This document shows, piece by piece, positions 1 through 8,767 of a DNA stretch of 64,000 nucleotides. Source of the stretch: Deltaproteobacteria bacterium (GTDB lineage: Bacteria > Myxococcota > Myxococcia > Myxococcales > SZAS-1); assembly GCA_018266075.1 (NCBI GenBank), contig JAFEBB010000005.1, forward strand, positions 1 to 64,000, in the 5' to 3' direction. The notes beneath the pieces are model-generated. The model was not told where the DNA came from, made no database searches, and worked only from the letters and a program-made list of their open reading frames with translations. The position numbers and the translations under genes were made by a program. How positions within the stretch are numbered: position 1 is the first letter of the stretch; each line of letters opens with the position of its first letter.

Positions 1-193
1 GCGCCACACGGACGCGAATCAGCCATGTAGCGCGCCACACGGACGCGAATCAGCCGTGTAGCGCGCCACATGGACGCGAATCAGCCGTGTAGCGCGCCAC
101 ACGGACGCGAATCAGCCGTGTAGCGCGCCACATGGGCGCGAATCGGCCGTGTAGTGCGCTACATGGACGCGAGTGAGTCGTGTGGCGCGCCAA
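1..193. repeat. 31-bp tandem array with internal palindromic arms
   Basis: Six copies and a partial seventh of a 31-bp unit run from the window edge, beginning near 1, 32, 63, 94, 125, 156 and 187. Each unit contains ACACGG (or ACATGG) and CCGTGT about 11 bases apart, so it can fold into a small hairpin. The last two units are the most diverged. Since 31 is not a multiple of 3, the array cannot keep one reading frame and is unlikely to be coding. There are no spacers, so it is not a CRISPR array. The left end lies outside the window, so the true copy number is unknown. Confidence 0.9.
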
Positions 194-273
194 ACCCCCG
201 TGGAGGCCGGCAAGGCCAGCCACATCGAGCTCACCTTCTGATTGGGTTGTCCGGCGTGGCATCGAGAAACAAA

Positions 274-301
274 GGGCGAGGTCGATCGCTCGACCTCGCC
301 C
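274..301 (-). terminator. Intrinsic terminator of the CADD-like gene
   Basis: A perfect 12-bp stem (GGGCGAGGTCGA / TCGACCTCGCCC) closes a 4-base loop. On the minus strand it is followed by TTTGTTTCT, the classic rho-independent arrangement. It lies 24 bases past the stop codon of the minus-strand gene at 326-991. The rest of 194-325 shows nothing else recognisable. Confidence 0.88.
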
Positions 302-325
302 GAGAGTCTTTCTGACTGGGTCGCG

Positions 326-991
326 CTACGCCGCGAGCCGCACGCGCTCAGCGCCATCGAGGAAGCGCCACTGGGCCTGAGCCGAGCGGGACGCCGCCTC
401 GCACGCGCGGGCCTCGAGGGCCGCGTCGCCGTGGCACGCGCGGGAGAGCGCGTTCAGCAGGTCGCTCGCGTGGTGCACGTCGAGCTGCTCGTGCAGCTTG
501 AAGAACGCCAGCGCTGCCGGGTTGGTGACGCCGTAGCGCTCCACCAGGCCCTCGTGCTTGGTCTTGGCCACGTGCGCGGTCTGCATCTCGTAGGTCCAGA
601 GCGCGGCCAGCGCGTCGACCTCGCCCGCGTTCACCAGCGACTCGAGCGACGCGTGGCTCTCGCGCGTCTCGGCGCCGGCAGCCTCAGCCGTCGACACGCC
701 CATCTCACGCGAGAAGTCCGCCCAGAGCTTGGCGTGCGCGGGGCCCACCTGGCCCAGCTCCTCGGAGAGGTTGCGATCGAGCGCGGCCACGGTCTCGGCG
801 TCGTGCGTCTGGGCGCGGGCGGCCTGGAGCAGGCGGGGCAGGGCGTCGACCTGGTGCTGGTACTGCGCGGCGTAGTGCGCGAGGTCCTCGCGGGTGAGCG
901 TGCCCATGCTCCACGCCTGGTAGAACGGATGGCAGAGCAGGTCGTGCGGCTTCACGGCGGCGCGGAGACGGCTTTCGAAGTCGGCGTGCAT
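326..991 (-). CDS. CADD-family (TenA/PqqC-fold) putative p-aminobenzoate synthase
   Basis: A 222-residue protein of the heme-oxygenase/TenA-like fold, closest by eye to the chlamydial CADD family, which makes p-aminobenzoate for folate by a self-sacrificing di-metal oxygenase mechanism. Visible motifs are HPFYQAW (21-27), a Glu/His pair (E78, H86), YE (134-135), K145 and the H-x3-D-x2-H triad (H167, D171, H174). These match the positions I recall for CADD tyrosines, metal ligands and the reactive Lys. The ATG at 991 is chosen because GAGGTG sits 7 bases upstream; an upstream ATG at 1069 would add 26 residues with no family similarity. The gene stands alone on the minus strand and ends in a strong terminator. 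Family placement is firm; activity is inferred. Confidence 0.9.
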   Translation of the reverse strand: MHADFESRLRAAVKPHDLLCHPFYQAWSMGTLTREDLAHYAAQYQHQVDALPRLLQAARAQTHDAETVAALDRNLSEELGQVGPAHAKLWADFSREMGVSTAEAAGAETRESHASLESLVNAGEVDALAALWTYEMQTAHVAKTKHEGLVERYGVTNPAALAFFKLHEQLDVHHASDLLNALSRACHGDAALEARACEAASRSAQAQWRFLDGAERVRLAA

Positions 992-1137
992 GGAGGCACC
1001 TCGCAGGTGCGCGCAGCGTTCCACGCCACGCCGACGTTCGCCACACTTTTCTGCCCCGATACCGTTCAAGGTTCATCAAGGCTCCCGCGAAGGGCGTTGC
1101 GCCGCGGCCCCATCGTCACGACGGTCGACGTGGGACC

Positions 1138-1914
1138 ATGTTCGCCTCACTCACCCGGCCGCGGTTGTCGCCTCTCGAAAATGCCGTGCTCGATCGACTC
1201 GAGCTGGCGCTGCACCCGAACGCACGCGCGAAGCTCGTGCAGCAGCGCCGCGAGGTGAACGCCGTTCGTCGCGAGGCCAACGAGTGCTGGCTCTGGGTGG
1301 AGCGCGGCGGCAAGCGCATCGTGCCGCCCGAGAGCCGATTGCCGGTGCTGCCGCTCACGCTGCGCCTGGCGACGCTCACGCTGCCGCATGCGTTGGGAAC
1401 CATCTCCGCCCGTGTGTGGCTCGACCAGGGCCGCGTGGCGTCGATCGAGTGGTCGCGCGAGGTGGCGACCCTCGACCTCGAGCCGGATGCAGAGGTGCAG
1501 TGTCGCGTCGAGCTGCCGAACCTGCGCGTGGGCAGCGTGATCGAATCGCCGGTGCGCGCCGAGATGCTTCCGGATTGGCTGCGTGAGCTGGCCGACGGGC
1601 TGCCGGTTCACGCGCGACGCGCAGCCGGGTTGGGGCTGCCCGAGCGTCGAAACGCGGACGGCGTCGAGCACCTCGGCTTCTGGCTCGGCGTGGGACCGCT
1701 CCGGCTGTGGTTGGGCGCGGAGGTCCCCGTCGTGGAAGCCGACGGGCGCGAGCTGCGGCTGCGCGCGCATGGGCGGCAGAGCGCCATTGCCCAGGCGAAG
1801 GACGAGGCGCTGTTCTGGATCGACCTCGGCACCGGGGGCTGTCGGCCCGCGCTCGACCCGCTGCGGCCGCTGCTGGCGAAGCTGCTCGAGAGCGAGCGTC
1901 GAACACGCTTGTAG
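1138..1914 (+). CDS. Hypothetical protein (258 aa)
   Basis: A soluble 258-residue protein I do not recognise. It has no signal peptide, membrane segment or obvious catalytic motif. The N-terminal 45 residues are helix-rich and charged; the rest alternates short hydrophobic beta-type stretches with Leu/Arg/Glu-rich segments, suggesting a beta-rich fold (for example the paired PVLPLTLRLATLTLP and LRLWLGAEVPVVEADG runs). It is divergently oriented to the CADD-like gene, with 146 bases between the two start codons, and is followed after 88 bases by the HEAT lipoprotein. Strong G/C third-position bias throughout supports it being a real gene. Confidence 0.75.
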   Translation: MFASLTRPRLSPLENAVLDRLELALHPNARAKLVQQRREVNAVRREANECWLWVERGGKRIVPPESRLPVLPLTLRLATLTLPHALGTISARVWLDQGRVASIEWSREVATLDLEPDAEVQCRVELPNLRVGSVIESPVRAEMLPDWLRELADGLPVHARRAAGLGLPERRNADGVEHLGFWLGVGPLRLWLGAEVPVVEADGRELRLRAHGRQSAIAQAKDEALFWIDLGTGGCRPALDPLRPLLAKLLESERRTRL

Positions 1915-2002
1915 CAGCAGAAACCGCCTGCTCGCTCGGATGGCGAAATCCGGCGGCAAACGCGGTACGCTGCACCGACCTCAACCCTGGGAAGCCATCC
2001 AC

Positions 2003-4075
2003 GTGCGCAGAACCCGGATCCGCACCGCAGCCGCCGCGCTCCTCGTCCTGGTGGGATGCCACGGCGAGCGCGACCAGCTCACCCGAGACTTGAAGAGCGA
2101 CCGCCCCGAGATTCGCGCGGGCGCCGTTCGCCGCCTGGCCGAGCTCCACGACGACCAGGACTTCCCCGCGTTCCTCAAGGCCAGCCAGGACTTCTCGGCC
2201 GGCGTCCGCAAGGCCGCCGCCGAGGCGCTCGGCACCGCCACGGATCCGCGCGCCGTCGACAACCTGGGCTCGCTGCTCGGCGACCCCGACGAGGACGTGC
2301 AGACCGCGGCCGCACAGAGCCTCGCGCACTTCCCCGGCGAGAAGGCCGGCGTCTACCTCCTCAACGCGTACGCGCGCCGCGGCACCGCCACGCGCGCGGC
2401 CATCGCCAAGGCGTTCGGCTACGGGCCCAAGCTGCAGGAGGCCATTCGCCGCGAGTCCGACGGCATTTGGGAGCGCAACACCAAGGCGCTCGAGAGCGGC
2501 GGCGCGGCCGAGAAGGTCGCTGCCGCCGAAGAGCTCGGCCGCTCGGGCAAGCCCGAGGCGGTGGAGCGCTTGATTCCGCTGCTCGGCAACGACGCCATCC
2601 TGCTCGCGGCCGGTGCGGCGCGCGGCCTCGGCGACGCGGGCGATCGCAAGGCCGTCGCGCCGCTGATGGCGGTGATGAAGGAGAACTACCCCGCGCTTCG
2701 CGAGGCTGCCTCCGAAGCGTTGGGCGATCTCGCGGATCCGACGTCGGTGCAGACGCTGACCCAGGCGGCCGCCGGTCCCGACGCTTCAGCTGCCGAGGCT
2801 GCATCCGCCCTCGCTCGCATGGCCCGCGCGCCCGACACGGATCTCGCGCTTTGCCAGATCGCCGGAACCGCTGGCACCCCGGGCGCCGCTGCCGTGGCCG
2901 CGAAGGCGATGGCGTCGCGCGGCGGCTGTCCACTGGCGCCGCTGCTCTCGCGGGTGAGCAAGGGCAACACCGAGAGCCGCGCCTCGCTCCTGGCGCTCGC
3001 CGCGCTCGATGCGGGCAAGCCCGAGGTCGTGGCCAAGCTGGCGCCGCTCGTCGAGGACAAGGATGTGCAGGTGCGCATCGCCGCCATCCAGGCCCTCGGC
3101 GCGGTGGGCTCGGCCGAGGCCGCGCCGCCGCTGCTCAAGGTCGTGAACGCCGAGTCCAAGCGGCTCGACGACGCGCGCGCCAAGTGGGTCAAGGACCCCA
3201 TGCCCAAGGAGTTCGCGCCGGGCTTCTCCGCGCCTTCGACGACAGACTTCGCCACCAAGATGCAGGGCCTCGAGGAGAAGGTGCACGCCGCCCAGGCGGC
3301 CCGCGCCGCCGACCAGGGCCAGGTGCTGCACGAGCCCAAGCCGGCCAAGGCGCGCGAGGTGATCGCCGACGTCGGTCCGGATGACGGCCAGCTCCTCGGC
3401 GTCGCCGCGACCGCGCTGGGCCGCACGCGCGCGCCCGAGGCCGGGGAGATCCTCGAGAAGCTCGCCACCGACGCCGACGACACCATCCGTGAAGGCGCGA
3501 TCGTGGGCCTGGCGTACCTCGGCGGTGGGCACCTGACCAGGCTGCAGGCCGCGTGGGCCGACCTCTCGCCCGAGGCCGTGGCCCAGGCCGCCGACGCGCT
3601 GCACAGCCTCGGCGACGCGGGCGTCCCGGTCCTGGTGGCCGGACTCGCGGCGCGCACCAGCGAGCGCGCGCCGCTCGCGCAGGCGCTGGGTCAGCTCAAG
3701 GCCACCTCGGCGATTGATCCGCTGGAGAAGCTGCTCGGCTCCGTCGGCGACGAGAGCGCCGCGGCCGCCGAGGCGCTGGGCCAGCTCGGCCAGGCCCGCT
3801 CGGTGAAGCCGCTGGTGGAGCTGCTCAAGGATCCGCGCGCGGCGGGCCGCGTCGAAGCGATCGAGGCGCTCGGCCGCATCAAGGATCCGGGCTCGCGCGA
3901 CGCCGTGGTCCGCGAGCTCTTCAGCGACCACCCCGAGTCGCGCGCAGCGGCGGTGCGGGCCCTGTCCGCGCTGGGCGCTGCGGGCAACGAGCTGGAGGCG
4001 CTCCGCGCCGACTATTACCGCGACGTCCGCCGGGCCGTGGAGCAGGTGCTCGGCGGGGCCACGGCGAGCAAGTAG
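2003..4075 (+). CDS. HEAT-repeat lipoprotein
   Basis: About 690 residues. A GTG start at 2003 gives an Arg-rich n-region, a short hydrophobic core and the lipobox LVGC, so export and lipidation are likely. The mature part is almost entirely HEAT/PBS-lyase-type alpha-helical repeats of about 30 residues with recurring patterns such as VRKAAAEALG, IREGAIVGLA and SRAAAVRALSALG. Such solenoids normally mediate protein-protein contacts. The frame is open further upstream, but only this start gives a signal peptide; no strong ribosome site precedes it. The next gene begins 15 bases after the stop, so the two are probably co-transcribed. The partner and role are unknown. Confidence 0.88.
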   Translation: MRRTRIRTAAAALLVLVGCHGERDQLTRDLKSDRPEIRAGAVRRLAELHDDQDFPAFLKASQDFSAGVRKAAAEALGTATDPRAVDNLGSLLGDPDEDVQTAAAQSLAHFPGEKAGVYLLNAYARRGTATRAAIAKAFGYGPKLQEAIRRESDGIWERNTKALESGGAAEKVAAAEELGRSGKPEAVERLIPLLGNDAILLAAGAARGLGDAGDRKAVAPLMAVMKENYPALREAASEALGDLADPTSVQTLTQAAAGPDASAAEAASALARMARAPDTDLALCQIAGTAGTPGAAAVAAKAMASRGGCPLAPLLSRVSKGNTESRASLLALAALDAGKPEVVAKLAPLVEDKDVQVRIAAIQALGAVGSAEAAPPLLKVVNAESKRLDDARAKWVKDPMPKEFAPGFSAPSTTDFATKMQGLEEKVHAAQAARAADQGQVLHEPKPAKAREVIADVGPDDGQLLGVAATALGRTRAPEAGEILEKLATDADDTIREGAIVGLAYLGGGHLTRLQAAWADLSPEAVAQAADALHSLGDAGVPVLVAGLAARTSERAPLAQALGQLKATSAIDPLEKLLGSVGDESAAAAEALGQLGQARSVKPLVELLKDPRAAGRVEAIEALGRIKDPGSRDAVVRELFSDHPESRAAAVRALSALGAAGNELEALRADYYRDVRRAVEQVLGGATASK

Positions 4076-4090
4076 CGGAGCCCGAACATC

Positions 4091-6028
4091 ATGGCTGACC
4101 TGCGCAAGCTCAAGGACGACGCGACCCAGGCCTTCGCCAAGGGCAAGTTCGCCAAGGCGGTGGATCTCTTCGACGAGCTCGTCAAAGCCGACCCGAAGGA
4201 CTTCCAGGCCCAGATGAAGCTGGGCGACGCGCTGGTGAAGGCGAACAACAAGCAGCGCGCGGTGACCGTGTACCAGAAGGTCGCCGAGGCGTACGCCAAC
4301 GGCGGCTTCCTCCCCAAGGCCATCGCGGCGTGCAAGGTCATCCTCGAGATCGACCCGAAGCACAACGCGACCCAGCAGGTGCTCGCGGGCCTGTACGCGA
4401 AGAAGCTCGGCACCGAGCCCGGTGCTGCGCCCAAGCGTCCGTCGACGGCTGCCGCCGCGCCGCGCCCGCCCTCGGCCGCCGTCGCGCCGGTCGCGCCGCC
4501 GCCTGCGAAGAAGCCCGAGCTGGAGATCGTCGAGGACGCCAGCGACGCCATCGAGCTCGACACCGGCGATCACGCGCAGGGTGGATTTGGTGCGCCCGCG
4601 CCTGTTGCGCCGCCGCAGGGCAACGATCTGCCGCCCGAGCTGGATCCCTCGCTCTACGACGCGCCCGCGACGCAGGCTGCACCTCCGCCTCCGCCGCCCC
4701 CCGAGCCCGAGCGTCCGCTGCCACCGCCCGCGCGTCCGCCGTCGACGCCTGCGCAGGCGGTCCAGGCGCGCCCGCCGACCGGTGGCGCGGTGCCCGCCGA
4801 GATCGAAGTCCCGCTGGAGCTGGACATCGAGCTCTCGGCGACCGCCGCGGCGAAGGTGGGCATCGGCGCCAAGCCCGATGACGACGAGCCGCTGAGCGCG
4901 CCCGAGCCTGCCGCACCTGCGCCGGCTCCCGTGCCGCAGCGTCCGCAGACCCGGGCGCCCAGCATGGACGCCTGGGGCAACGACGACGCAGACTCCATCG
5001 AAGCGCAGCTCTCTGCCGTTTCCACCGAGCCCGCAGGCGATCCCACGCCGCTCGCGCCCGCGGCCACCGAGCCTGGTGTCGACGAGGCAGCGTCGATCGA
5101 AGTCGCCTTCGACGTGCCCATGGCCGATTCGGCCGAGGAAGAGATCGAAGTCCTCAGCGTCACCGCCGAGGTTCCCAAGGATCTCGGCAAGCCCCTGCCC
5201 AAGATTCCGCTCTTCAGCGACCTCACGCCCGAGGCGTTCGTGGCGCTCATGGAGCAGTGCGGCTTCATCCGCGCCGAGCCGGGCCAGGTGATCATCAAGC
5301 AGGGCGATGCGGGCAACAGCTTCTTCGTGGTCTGCAGCGGCAAGATGAAGGTCGTGAAGCAGGACGCCGAGGGCAACGAGATCGTGATGGCGTACCTGGC
5401 CGAGGGCGCGTTCTTCGGCGAGATGGCGCTGCTCTCGGGGCTCAAGCGCACGGCCACCGTCGTCGCCGACGAGGAGAGCGATCTCCTCGAGATCTCCGCG
5501 CCGGTGCTCAACAACATCGCCAAGCAGTACCCGCACGTGGTGCAGTCGCTGCGCCAGTTCGGCCGCCAGCGCCTGCTCGCCGACGTGATGGCCACCTCCG
5601 CGCTCTTCCGGCCGTTCGACCGGTCCGACCGCAAGCGCCTCGTCGAGCTCTTCAAGGTGCGCGAGGTGGGCCCCGGCGAGCTCGTGGTGAAAGAGGGCAC
5701 GCCCACCGACGGCCTCTATTTGGTGATGAACGGCGAGCTGGAGGTGAAGAAGGCCGGCCCCAGTGGCGCGACGGTGCTGGCCACGCTCAAGGAGGGCGAC
5801 ATCTTTGGCGAGATGAGCCTGCTCTCCAAGAAGAACGCCACCGCCACCGTGGGCGCGCGCAAGCGCTCCAACGTGCTGCGGCTGCCTCGCGAGCGGTTCG
5901 AGGAGTTGATCGTCACCTATCCGCAAGTGCTGGTGCTGGTGAGCGACCTCGCCGACTCGCGCACGCGCGCCAACGCCAAGCAGCTCGCCACCACGCTCGC
6001 GCCGGATGCGGGCGCGCCGCTGGTCTGA
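4091..6028 (+). CDS. TPR protein with two cyclic-nucleotide-binding domains
   Basis: A 645-residue cytoplasmic protein. Residues 1-110 are TPR-like helical repeats; about 115-350 is a Pro/Ala/Glu-rich linker; about 370-490 and 500-625 are two cNMP-binding (Crp/Fnr-type) domains. The first has a phosphate-binding-cassette-like stretch, FFGEMALLSG followed by KRTATV, with the conserved Gly-Glu and Arg. In the second, FGEMSLLS is followed by NATATV and the usual Arg is missing, so it may not bind nucleotide. No DNA-binding helix-turn-helix is visible, so this is a sensor or scaffold rather than a Crp regulator. It follows the HEAT lipoprotein by 15 bases, a pairing that looks like one operon. 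Confidence 0.9.
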   Translation: MADLRKLKDDATQAFAKGKFAKAVDLFDELVKADPKDFQAQMKLGDALVKANNKQRAVTVYQKVAEAYANGGFLPKAIAACKVILEIDPKHNATQQVLAGLYAKKLGTEPGAAPKRPSTAAAAPRPPSAAVAPVAPPPAKKPELEIVEDASDAIELDTGDHAQGGFGAPAPVAPPQGNDLPPELDPSLYDAPATQAAPPPPPPPEPERPLPPPARPPSTPAQAVQARPPTGGAVPAEIEVPLELDIELSATAAAKVGIGAKPDDDEPLSAPEPAAPAPAPVPQRPQTRAPSMDAWGNDDADSIEAQLSAVSTEPAGDPTPLAPAATEPGVDEAASIEVAFDVPMADSAEEEIEVLSVTAEVPKDLGKPLPKIPLFSDLTPEAFVALMEQCGFIRAEPGQVIIKQGDAGNSFFVVCSGKMKVVKQDAEGNEIVMAYLAEGAFFGEMALLSGLKRTATVVADEESDLLEISAPVLNNIAKQYPHVVQSLRQFGRQRLLADVMATSALFRPFDRSDRKRLVELFKVREVGPGELVVKEGTPTDGLYLVMNGELEVKKAGPSGATVLATLKEGDIFGEMSLLSKKNATATVGARKRSNVLRLPRERFEELIVTYPQVLVLVSDLADSRTRANAKQLATTLAPDAGAPLV

Positions 6029-6062
6029 CACGACCTGACCTCAGCGCCGTTTCGGGGGAACC

Positions 6063-6785
6063 GTGCGCCACACCGTGCTGGCCACGCTCGCGGCGCTCCT
6101 CGTCACGCTCGTGGCGAAGCCGGCGCGCGCGGTCGACGTCGCCGTGTTCGACGCCGAGCCCATCGCCGCGGGCTGGGAGCAGGTGCGCGATCAGGACGGC
6201 GTGAAGGTCTACACGCGCAAGACCGAGGGCACCTCGCTGTACGCGCTCCGCTCCGACGGCGTGGTGGACGCGCCGCTCGACAAGGTCGCGCAGGTGTTCT
6301 TCGACCACGCGCGCACGCCCGAGTGGATCGATCGCATGGCCGACGAGCACGTGGTGCGCTTTCTCGGCGCCACGGAGTACGTCGAGTACAACCGCGTGAA
6401 CCTCCCGTTTCCCTTCAGCGACCGCGACTACGTCACGCGCGTGCACGTGCACGTTGACACCGCGCGCAATCGGCTGGAGATGACCTCGAGCTCCATCGAC
6501 GCGCCAGACCTTCCCAGCACGTGCGTGCGCGGCAGCCTGGAGACCGCGTATGTCCTGTCATCGGTCGACGGCGGCGCGCACACGCGCATCCAGGTGCTCT
6601 ACCTGATGGACCCCAACGGCGCGTTGCCACACTGGGTGGTGAACATCTTCCAGAAGTCGTGGCCGCTGGCGACGTTCCGCGGGATCCGCAAGCAGCTGCT
6701 CAAGCCCGACCTGCGCGAGCCGCCGCTGCAGCAGCTTCGCGACGTGGTCAGCCAGCTCCGCGCGCTGCAGCCTACAGGCCGATGA
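6063..6785 (+). CDS. Secreted START-domain protein
   Basis: A 240-residue protein with a cleavable signal peptide (Leu/Ala-rich core ending ARA) and a START/SRPBCC lipid-binding-type domain over most of the mature part. Typical features are GVKVYTRK near the N-terminus, the central DRDYVTRVHVHVD strand and the C-terminal helix after PLATFRGIRKQLL. START domains hold hydrophobic ligands; the ligand here is unknown. The start is GTG at 6063, preceded by GGGGGA. It follows the TPR/CNB gene by 34 bases and overlaps the convergent small gene at its 3' end by 14 bases. Confidence 0.88.
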   Translation: MRHTVLATLAALLVTLVAKPARAVDVAVFDAEPIAAGWEQVRDQDGVKVYTRKTEGTSLYALRSDGVVDAPLDKVAQVFFDHARTPEWIDRMADEHVVRFLGATEYVEYNRVNLPFPFSDRDYVTRVHVHVDTARNRLEMTSSSIDAPDLPSTCVRGSLETAYVLSSVDGGAHTRIQVLYLMDPNGALPHWVVNIFQKSWPLATFRGIRKQLLKPDLREPPLQQLRDVVSQLRALQPTGR

Positions 6786-6939
6786 GCGAGAGCAGCGCGT
6801 CCCAGATGCCGCTGTTGTCGCTGGTGGTCGTGGAGCTCGCGTTGTTGCTGCCGCGCGGATTCTGCATGTACACGTCGGCGCGGGCGGTGGAGCCGTAGAG
6901 CGTGACGGACACCAGCGCGGCGGCGAACAGCTTCTTCAT
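6772..6939 (-). CDS. Small secreted protein resembling the N-terminus of DD3-3 proteins
   Basis: A 55-residue product with a clear signal peptide (MKK, hydrophobic core, ARA cleavage) and a mature part of only about 34 residues beginning DVYMQNPRGSNNASS. DVYMxxPRGSN resembles the start of the DD3-3 family of secreted proteins, which are several hundred residues long; here the chain ends at once with IWDALLSLIGL. It could be a truncated remnant or an independent small secreted peptide. The ATG at 6939 has GGAGGG about 6 bases upstream. The 3' end overlaps the START-domain gene on the other strand. Confidence 0.7.
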   Translation of the reverse strand: MKKLFAAALVSVTLYGSTARADVYMQNPRGSNNASSTTTSDNSGIWDALLSLIGL

Positions 6940-7024
6940 GGCGAACCCTCCCGAGAGATGCCGTGTTGTCGCACAATCGCTGGCGCCCTTGTCGTGACCT
7001 GGGTCACGGCCCTGAGGAATTTCG

Positions 7025-8767
7025 ATGACCGGACTCCTGCTCGCCGCGCTCCTCGCTGCGTCGCCGCATGACGCGCTCACCAAGCTGGTCGACGACTACG
7101 ACACGTTCGATCGCCAGACGGACCCCATCAGCGCCGGCCAGGAGGGCGATCGCGAAGCGCTGAGCCGCTGGCCCGATGACTCGCCCGCCGCGCTCGCCGA
7201 GCAAGCGAAGACACTGCAGTCGCTGAAGATGCGGCTCGTGGCCATTCCTGCTTCCGGGCTCGGCGCGGACGACGCGCTGAACCGCGCGCTGCTCGTGGTG
7301 ATCCTCGACGACCGGCTCGAGGAGCTCGCGCTCGACACCGCGCGCATGCCGTTCACCGACCAGGATGGCTTCTGGACCTACCCGAACTACCTCGGCCACG
7401 TGACGGCGATTCACGATCGCTTCGAGGCAGACGCGTGGCTCGCGCGCCTTGCCGGCATCCCGCACTTCTACGACGTCGAGATCGCCAACGCGCGGCGTGG
7501 CATGGCCACCGGGTTCACGCAGCACAAGACGACCGTCGAGGCCACGCTCGTGTCCGCGCGCGAGATGGCCAAGGTGGAGCCCGAGAAGAGCGCGCTGATC
7601 TTGCCGTTGGAGAAGCTGCCGAGCTCGATTCCCGCGAAGGAGCAGGCCGAGCTTCGTGCGAAGGCGCTCGCGCTCGTGCGCGATGGCGTCTTGCCCGCGC
7701 AGCGCGCGTTCGTGAGGTTCCTCGAGACGGAATACCTGCCGAAAGCGCGCGCGAGCCTGGCCATTCGCGACGTCCCGAATGGCGAGGCCGTCTACGCGCA
7801 CGCGATTCGGCACTACACGACCACCAATCGCTCGCCCGACGAGCTCTTCGATCTGGGCCAGAGCGAGGTGAAGCGCATCCGCGCCGAGATGGATCAGGCC
7901 ATGGCCGCTGCGGGCTTTCACGGCACCTTCGCCGAGTTCCAGAAGTTTCTTCACACGGAGCCGCGCTTCTACGCGAGGACGCGCGAGGAGCTGCTCGAGA
8001 AGGCGTCGGAGATCGCCAAGCGCATCGACGACACGCTGCCGCGCGAGTTCGGCACGCTGCCGCGGCTCACCTACGGCGTGCGTCCGGTGCCGCGCGAGAT
8101 CGAGGAGACGTACACCACCGGTCGCTACTTCGAAGGCAGCCCGGCGCAGGGGCAGGCGGGCGGCTTGATGATCAACACCTCGCACCTCGACCAGCGGCCG
8201 CTCTACGAGCTTCCCGCACTGGTGCTGCATGAGGGCGTGCCCGGACATCACCTGCAGATCGCGCTCGCCCAGGAGCTGCACGATCTGCCTGCGTTCCGCC
8301 GGCACGGGGACTTCACGGCGTTCGTCGAGGGCTGGGGGCTCTACTCGGAGCAGCTCGGCGTGGAGCTCGGCATCTATCGCGACCCGTACGAGCAGTTCGG
8401 AAGGCTCTCGTACGAGATGTGGCGCGCGTGTCGACTGATTGCCGATAGCGGCATCCACTGGAAGCGCTGGACCCGCGAGCAGGCGCGCGCGTGCTTCGCC
8501 GAGAACACCGCCCTCTCGCCCAAGAACATCGACGTCGAGCTGGACCGCTACATCGCCTGGCCGGGACAGGCCCTGGCGTACAAGGTCGGCGAGCTGGAGC
8601 TGATGCGGCTGCGGCACCACGCCGAGGAGAAGCTCGGCTCGCGCTTCGACGTGCGGCGCTTCCACGACGCGGTGCTGCTCCAGGGCGCGCTGCCCATGGA
8701 GCTGCTCGCCCAGCGCGTGGATGCGTGGATTGCGGAAGAGCTGAAGCGGCCTACTGCCGGTCCCTGA
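7025..8767 (+). CDS. DUF885 family secreted metallopeptidase-like protein
   Basis: A 580-residue protein of the DUF885 family, which is related to zinc carboxypeptidase-like enzymes. The signature HEGVPGHH starts at about residue 402, and the downstream FVEGWGLYSEQLG stretch (about 436-448) is the second conserved block supplying the further Glu. A short hydrophobic N-terminus (MTGLLLAALLAAS) suggests export. GAGGA lies upstream of the ATG. DUF885 members are usually annotated as lipoproteins or peptidases; substrate unknown. The 3' end overlaps the convergent MshEN gene by 17 bases. Confidence 0.9.
   Translation: MTGLLLAALLAASPHDALTKLVDDYDTFDRQTDPISAGQEGDREALSRWPDDSPAALAEQAKTLQSLKMRLVAIPASGLGADDALNRALLVVILDDRLEELALDTARMPFTDQDGFWTYPNYLGHVTAIHDRFEADAWLARLAGIPHFYDVEIANARRGMATGFTQHKTTVEATLVSAREMAKVEPEKSALILPLEKLPSSIPAKEQAELRAKALALVRDGVLPAQRAFVRFLETEYLPKARASLAIRDVPNGEAVYAHAIRHYTTTNRSPDELFDLGQSEVKRIRAEMDQAMAAAGFHGTFAEFQKFLHTEPRFYARTREELLEKASEIAKRIDDTLPREFGTLPRLTYGVRPVPREIEETYTTGRYFEGSPAQGQAGGLMINTSHLDQRPLYELPALVLHEGVPGHHLQIALAQELHDLPAFRRHGDFTAFVEGWGLYSEQLGVELGIYRDPYEQFGRLSYEMWRACRLIADSGIHWKRWTREQARACFAENTALSPKNIDVELDRYIAWPGQALAYKVGELELMRLRHHAEEKLGSRFDVRRFHDAVLLQGALPMELLAQRVDAWIAEELKRPTAGP

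Noticed and set aside
1-193. CRISPR array
   Set aside because: The repeats are directly adjacent with no unique spacers, and no cas-like gene is nearby.
2786-6031. Long minus-strand open frame (about 1081 codons) across the HEAT and TPR/CNB genes
   Set aside because: Composition is Arg/His/Gly/Leu-rich with no domain, opposite two well-supported genes with strong codon bias; typical antisense openness in GC-rich DNA.
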